Positions 15,324 to 18,528 of a stretch of 18,528 nucleotides of DNA are shown piece after piece. Source of the DNA: Bacillota bacterium (GTDB lineage: Bacteria; Bacillota; Bacilli; Lactobacillales; Streptococcaceae); the NCBI GenBank assembly GCA_021781855.1, contig JAJXWC010000023.1, forward strand, positions 1 to 18,528, read 5' to 3'. The translations under genes and the position numbers were made by a program. Within the stretch, counting starts at the first letter, position 1. Each line of letters starts with the position of its first letter. Below the pieces are notes generated by a model. The model was not told the DNA's origin, searched no databases, and saw only the letters and a program-made list of their open reading frames with translations.

Positions 15324-16511
15324 TCAAATCCTCCGTAGTTTTTGATTTTTAAGCATGAGATGGGCAAAAAAGAGAAAAGCACCGCTCAGAATGAACAAAT
15401 AAGTCGCACCGACCAAAAGTGAATAGCGTCCTGCCAAACTGCTCGGATTTCCAAAAAGTGTCAACGGACTAAAATAACTCATCGGGATGTAACGGTGAAA
15501 CGGCACAATCCAACCGACGTTTTCAATCATTGAATAACCCAAAACCAGCAAGGCAATGACACCAACAACCACCATACTTCGCTTGACAAAGACAGAAATA
15601 AGCGCACCAAGAGAAGCCAAAAAGAAAATAACAAAGAACAGATAGAAGAGGCTCCCAATATCTACTATCCCATTTGGAATAGTGAGATTTGTGATGGTGT
15701 ACCCTGTTGTCAAACTCGCATTTGCCAAATAAGCAGGATAGTTCCAGTTGCCAAAGCCATTGACGCTACCAATAATGATAAAATATACAAGTCCTGAAAC
15801 AAGAAGCCACACAAAAGTTGCTAGCGTTCCAGAACAGACTTTTGCTAAAAGAGTTTTTCGTGAATCAATTCCTGTAAATTGATAAAGCTGATTTTCTTTA
15901 GCTTCATAACCGCTTGCAATCGTAATTGAAACCATCGAAGCAAACAACACGATGAATAAACTGCTTGATAAAATTGGAATAAACTGTTGCTGAAAATTCC
16001 CAAAAGCGTGCGACTGAGGAGACGGCAAAACTTCAAAATTCAAATGACGATTTTGCACAGTATCAATGTACTTGATTTCTTGATTTAACCTTTTGTTTTC
16101 CTGTTCTGAATTTAGTTGATTAGTATTTTCAGCTAATTGAATTTTATCCAGTTCTTTTTGCAAAGCATAGTATTCATTAACATTTTTATTACTCAGGGCA
16201 TCAATTTGAGATTGATAGAGGTTCACATTTTTTGTCATATCACTAATTGAGTTTCTTGTGTTATCAATTTCTGATATTAATTTGGAGCTTTTAAGGACAG
16301 ATTCTAAACTATTGATGTTATCAAGCGCCTCCTTTTTGTTTGATTTTGTATTTTCCGATAAAACACTTATTTGGTTTTGACCAAAAAAACTAATAAAAGA
16401 AAGAGTAGAATAAGCTGCATAAAAAACGATGAGCGCAGAAATAAGCGTTAGTAAATACTTATTTCGTTTATTCAAAATAAATCTGGTTAATTCAAATTTA
16501 AAGATTTTCAT
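15324..16511 (-). CDS. ABC transporter permease of cassette 1
   Basis: A 395-aa membrane protein with one helix at about 19-42, an outward-facing, coiled-coil-rich domain at about 45-175, and five more helices (about 177-200, 222-250, 283-308, 312-328 and 363-386). It shares NRHLNFE, HAFG, NGFG-NYP, LGYSMIEN and MSYFSPL with the permease of cassette 2. AAGGAG stands before the ATG. It starts 55 bases after the peptide stop; a 7-bp hairpin occupies that gap. Family layout (ABC-2 type) and position between a secreted peptide and an ATPase suggest export of, or protection from, the peptide. Confidence 0.87.
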   Translation of the reverse strand: MKIFKFELTRFILNKRNKYLLTLISALIVFYAAYSTLSFISFFGQNQISVLSENTKSNKKEALDNINSLESVLKSSKLISEIDNTRNSISDMTKNVNLYQSQIDALSNKNVNEYYALQKELDKIQLAENTNQLNSEQENKRLNQEIKYIDTVQNRHLNFEVLPSPQSHAFGNFQQQFIPILSSSLFIVLFASMVSITIASGYEAKENQLYQFTGIDSRKTLLAKVCSGTLATFVWLLVSGLVYFIIIGSVNGFGNWNYPAYLANASLTTGYTITNLTIPNGIVDIGSLFYLFFVIFFLASLGALISVFVKRSMVVVGVIALLVLGYSMIENVGWIVPFHRYIPMSYFSPLTLFGNPSSLAGRYSLLVGATYLFILSGAFLFFAHLMLKNQKLRRI

Positions 16512-16522
16512 TTTACTCCTTC

Positions 16523-16546
16523 TAACATTGTTTTTCTAAAATGTTA
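16523..16546 (-). promoter_or_regulatory. Intercistronic hairpin between peptide and permease genes of cassette 1
   Basis: Minus-strand TAACATT / AATGTTA, 7 bp with a 10-base loop, just before the permease ribosome binding site. There is no T-run, so it is more likely a processing or mRNA-stability element than a full terminator. Confidence 0.4.
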
Positions 16547-16566
16547 ACAAAGATATTCCATTAGCA

Positions 16567-16875
16567 TTAGTAATGATAAGTTGTATAAGTAGTTGAACAA
16601 GGAACACTTTGACCAATCGAGTTAACTAGTGAATAATATGAAGTATAGGAGCTTGTCGTGTATGCTCCACCGTGGAAAATAGCTACAGTATTATAGTAGT
16701 TTACAACTTGGACTACTGTCCCTGCTGCACGATAGGTGTCTGTTTCCGTTTTTACATAAGCCATCTGAGCCGCAAATGCTGTATTTGCGCCAAAGCTTCC
16801 TACCGTAGCTAATAGAGCTGTCAAGCCGATAATTCCTTTTTTCAGATTTACTTTCGAAGTTGATACATTCATCAT
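16567..16875 (-). CDS. Sec-exported peptide of cassette 1, bacteriocin-like
   Basis: A 102-aa precursor. Basic start (MMNVSTSKVNLKK), hydrophobic core (GIIGLTALLATVGSFGA) and an AFA cleavage site give a signal of about 35 aa. The predicted mature peptide is 67 aa, beginning AQMAYVKTET, very rich in Tyr, Thr and Ser, with one Cys (mature position 58), an IFHGGAY motif and an aromatic end TTYHY. GAGG lies six bases before the ATG at 16875; the next codon is also Met. The mature length equals that of the cassette 2 peptide, which has QHGYAF in a similar place. Followed by permease and ATPase. Bacteriocin-like in layout; could also be a signalling or surface peptide. Confidence 0.78.
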   Translation of the reverse strand: MMNVSTSKVNLKKGIIGLTALLATVGSFGANTAFAAQMAYVKTETDTYRAAGTVVQVVNYYNTVAIFHGGAYTTSSYTSYYSLVNSIGQSVPCSTTYTTYHY

Positions 16876-16899
16876 AATAGTCCTCTTTCTTTTTTGAAA

Positions 16900-16977
16900 T
16901 GTGCTATAATGATATAGCACAAAGATAGTGCAACTTGTACCAATAGCTGCGTCGAAACTTCTATTGGTACTTTTTTT
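16900..16977. promoter_or_regulatory. Duplicated control element, copy A (palindrome, divergent promoters, hairpin)
   Basis: Palindrome GTGCTATAATGATATAGCAC (16901-16920), 8-bp arms. Toward the peptide (minus): TTGCAC (16933-16928), 19-base spacer, TATAGC (16908-16903). On the plus strand a perfect extended -10 TGCTATAAT (16902-16910) would start an RNA near 16917 that meets the hairpin GTACCAATAG / CTATTGGTAC (16937-16946, 16961-16970) and seven T, ending near 16977. The -10 boxes of the two directions overlap inside the palindrome. Confidence 0.68.
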
Positions 16978-16979
16978 AT

Positions 16980-17036
16980 GCTACGCTCAGCAGCTTGCGA
17001 AATTTTTCATTGGTTTATACCCCGTATTATCTTTCT
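16980..17036. repeat. 57-bp block conserved upstream of both peptide genes, copy A
   Basis: Matches 14325-14381 at 50 of 57 positions, starting GCTACGCTCAGCAGCTTGCG. The rest of the 327-base gap to the regulator holds a 10-bp hairpin (TTCAACATTT / AAATGTTGAA, 17081-17107). It also holds a minus-strand TATAAT (17154-17149) followed by TTATCGAA, which aligns with TAGAAT and TTATCGAA at 14420-14400 in the other copy. Confidence 0.8.
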
Positions 17037-17160
17037 GTTTTTAGTCATCTTACAAAATTATGATGTTTTCGTATTTTCATTTCAACATTTCATTGAAAAA
17101 TGTTGAACTTTTCCCATCAAGAATTTTCTGCATTCATTCGATAATCTAATTATAACAATA

Positions 17161-17197
17161 AAAAAGGGGGATTTTTAAATCGAACCCCTTTTTTTAT
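17161..17197. terminator. Terminator of the Rgg-like gene
   Basis: Arms AAAAAGGGG and CCCCTTTTT enclose an inner GATTT / AAATC pairing, with A- and T-runs on both sides, so it can stop transcription in both directions. It separates the regulator from cassette 1. Confidence 0.9.
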
Positions 17198-17202
17198 AAA
17201 AA

Positions 17203-18027
17203 TTATTTTATTATTTTATCGTATTGTTTTCGATAGATATTGTGGAGATGTTCACATTTTAAAACTTTGAAAATGCTCAAAGCCTGTTCCATCTCATTTT
17301 TACCGATTATTTTATCCTTAAATTGATAATCCCAATAACCCGACATAAAGAGGTTAACCGTTCGCGCAAATTCATCAACCTCCCATAAATTCGCACTCAC
17401 AAAATCAAGTATGGTGCGCGCGGAATTTTTATTACCCCGTGCAATCATTACAAGCACAGCATTGTTTGCCGCCTGTACAATTAAACGATTATAATCAGTA
17501 ATATTCCGATAATAACTTGATTTTATGAGAAATTCATCCAGAAGCAGTCCTATTGTAGAGCTTGCAAGTTGGTCTATTGTATCCGTAAAAATCCACAGTT
17601 CCTTTGCTCCCCAAAACTCAATCATGAAAAGATAGTCCGCAATTTCTTTCTGCTCTTCTGGGTCTAATGAACTATAGCAAGCTTTTGCAGATAATGCAAT
17701 CAGTCTTAAATCGGGACACTCTATTCCACTCTTATAAATTTCTTGCAGACGTACTTTGTCTTCACAATAAAACGCATTGTCAATCTCTTCAAATAATTCA
17801 ATAAAATAATCATTTGTACCTTTGTTAAGACGATAGCTGTATTCATGCAAAGGGATGTTCATGTATTGAAGTGCAGCATCTATCTTTTCAATGGACAGAG
17901 ACTTTTCACCATTTTCAAACTTTTCTAATGCAGATTTTGTTATCTGACATTCTAGGAAGTCTGTCCGAGACAAATTCCGTTCTTCTCTATACTTCTGAAA
18001 TATTTTTCCGTAACGACCGTAAACCAT
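17203..18027 (-). CDS. Rgg/GadR/MutR-family transcriptional regulator
   Basis: A 274-aa cytoplasmic regulator. Residues 1-60 form an XRE-type helix-turn-helix (GRYGKIFQKYREERNLSRTD, then ITKSALEKFENGEKSLS). The rest is an all-helical, TPR-like domain typical of Rgg proteins, which bind short peptides and activate nearby bacteriocin or quorum-sensing genes. Family length is about 280-300 aa. AGGAGA lies eight bases before the ATG. It is transcribed alone, ending in a terminator, and lies directly upstream of the two peptide cassettes, its probable targets. No typical short hydrophobic pheromone gene is evident beside it. Confidence 0.85.
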   Translation of the reverse strand: MVYGRYGKIFQKYREERNLSRTDFLECQITKSALEKFENGEKSLSIEKIDAALQYMNIPLHEYSYRLNKGTNDYFIELFEEIDNAFYCEDKVRLQEIYKSGIECPDLRLIALSAKACYSSLDPEEQKEIADYLFMIEFWGAKELWIFTDTIDQLASSTIGLLLDEFLIKSSYYRNITDYNRLIVQAANNAVLVMIARGNKNSARTILDFVSANLWEVDEFARTVNLFMSGYWDYQFKDKIIGKNEMEQALSIFKVLKCEHLHNIYRKQYDKIIK

Positions 18028-18150
18028 GAAGTCTTTCTCCTTTGGATTTCAATGACTCCATTTTACCACTTTAACAAAATAAATAGAAAAATAAAAATAC
18101 AACTATTTATTCACAATTAAATTTAACAATAGCTGCATTTTATTTCTTTT

Positions 18151-18528
18151 TTATTTCATCATTAATCTCAAAGCCTGCTTGATATAGGCTTCACTCGTCA
18201 GGTCAGACTGTTCTGCCAAAGTTTTCTCAATTTTTTTGAGTTCGGCAGCTCGATAGCCAAGTGCCTGCAGTGCTTCGATTGCTTCTTCAAGCGCAAAATT
18301 TTGACTGGTTTCGCTTGATGTTTTAGTCAGATTTGATGAAGCGGTCAAATCAAATTTTCCTGCTAAATCAAGTGCCATCTGCATCGCAGTTTTCTTGCCG
18401 ACACCAGGAAATTTCATCAGATATGTAATATCACTACTGTCAATCGCATTCATCAGCCCTAAATTGTCGTCTGCTGCAATGATGGCAAGTGCTGATTTCG
18501 GACCGATACCTGATACACTGATGAGTCG
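18151..18528 (-). CDS. ruvA: Holliday junction DNA helicase subunit RuvA, C-terminal part
   Basis: RuvA binds four-way junctions and loads the RuvB motor for branch migration. The window holds the last 125 residues. The frame is open to the window edge, reading RLISVSGIGPKSALAIIAAD (first helix-hairpin-helix), then FPGVGKKTAMQMALDLAGK (second helix-hairpin-helix). A flexible linker rich in Ser and Thr follows, then the RuvB-binding domain III (EEAIEALQALGYRAAELKKI). The N-terminal OB domain lies beyond the window. A Met at 18453 is internal. It stops 123 bases before the Rgg-like gene on the same strand. Confidence 0.95.
   Translation of the reverse strand, partial: RLISVSGIGPKSALAIIAADDNLGLMNAIDSSDITYLMKFPGVGKKTAMQMALDLAGKFDLTASSNLTKTSSETSQNFALEEAIEALQALGYRAAELKKIEKTLAEQSDLTSEAYIKQALRLMMK

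Noticed and set aside
17060..17149. 29-codon plus-strand frame between cassette 1 and the regulator
   Set aside because: No ribosome binding site and no counterpart in the other control region.
11985..17200. Search for transposase, integrase, CRISPR or tRNA attachment signs around the accessory locus
   Set aside because: No transposase or recombinase gene, no regular spaced repeats and no tRNA were seen, so a mobile-element label is not supported.
18052..18120. 22-codon plus-strand frame divergent from the Rgg-like gene (MTPFYHFNKINRKIK...)
   Set aside because: Placed like a pheromone gene, but polar and basic rather than hydrophobic, with no good ribosome binding site, in very AT-rich sequence.

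Overview
This window looks like a chromosomal stretch of a Lactococcus (lactis/cremoris-like) genome. The base composition is low-GC Firmicute, most genes have strong GGAGG-type ribosome binding sites, and there are two tandem acetate kinase genes next to a YtxK-like methyltransferase. The pyrH-frr pair and a TypA gene next to a DUF3165-like membrane protein also fit the genus. The genus call rests on recognised protein families and gene order, not on a database search.

Layout, left to right. Positions 1-996 (+) hold the C-terminal two thirds of lysyl-tRNA synthetase, with an in-frame TAG at 25-27 where a Glu codon is expected. A perfect 38-bp palindromic terminator separates it from a long run of minus-strand genes: a YozE-like protein overlapping msrA, the S1-domain protein CvfB, frr, pyrH, two small unrecognised genes, ackA2, ackA1, a YtxK-like methyltransferase, a DUF3165-like membrane protein, and typA. 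The intergenic gaps at about 4.7, 5.6 and 7.1 kb carry diverged copies of one short repeat family with inverted ends. A second repeat-like motif recurs near 7.3 and 12.0 kb.

Between typA and ruvA (about 12.2-18.0 kb) lies the accessory part of the window. An Rgg/MutR-type regulator (17203-18027) is followed by two paralogous cassettes, all on the minus strand. Cassette 1 encodes a Sec-exported peptide (predicted mature length 67 aa), a six-helix ABC permease, an ABC ATPase and a 50-aa cytoplasmic protein. Cassette 2 encodes a second Sec-exported peptide (also predicted 67 aa mature), an ABC ATPase and a permease, with the transporter genes in swapped order. The most economical reading is a two-peptide bacteriocin-like locus, loosely resembling lactococcin 972 in precursor size and a His-Gly-Tyr motif, with ABC pumps for self-protection or export. 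Function is inferred, not shown.

The best non-coding signal is the duplicated control region in front of each peptide gene. It has a GTGCTA-N8-TAGCAC palindrome, a TTGCAC-N19-TATAGC promoter-like pair toward the peptide, and a perfect or near-perfect extended -10 on the opposite strand. A 10-bp hairpin with a 14-nt loop follows, whose stem shows compensatory changes between the copies. A 57-bp block further out is identical at 50 positions. The plus-strand reading predicts a roughly 60-nt terminated RNA divergent from each peptide gene. The window ends inside ruvA.
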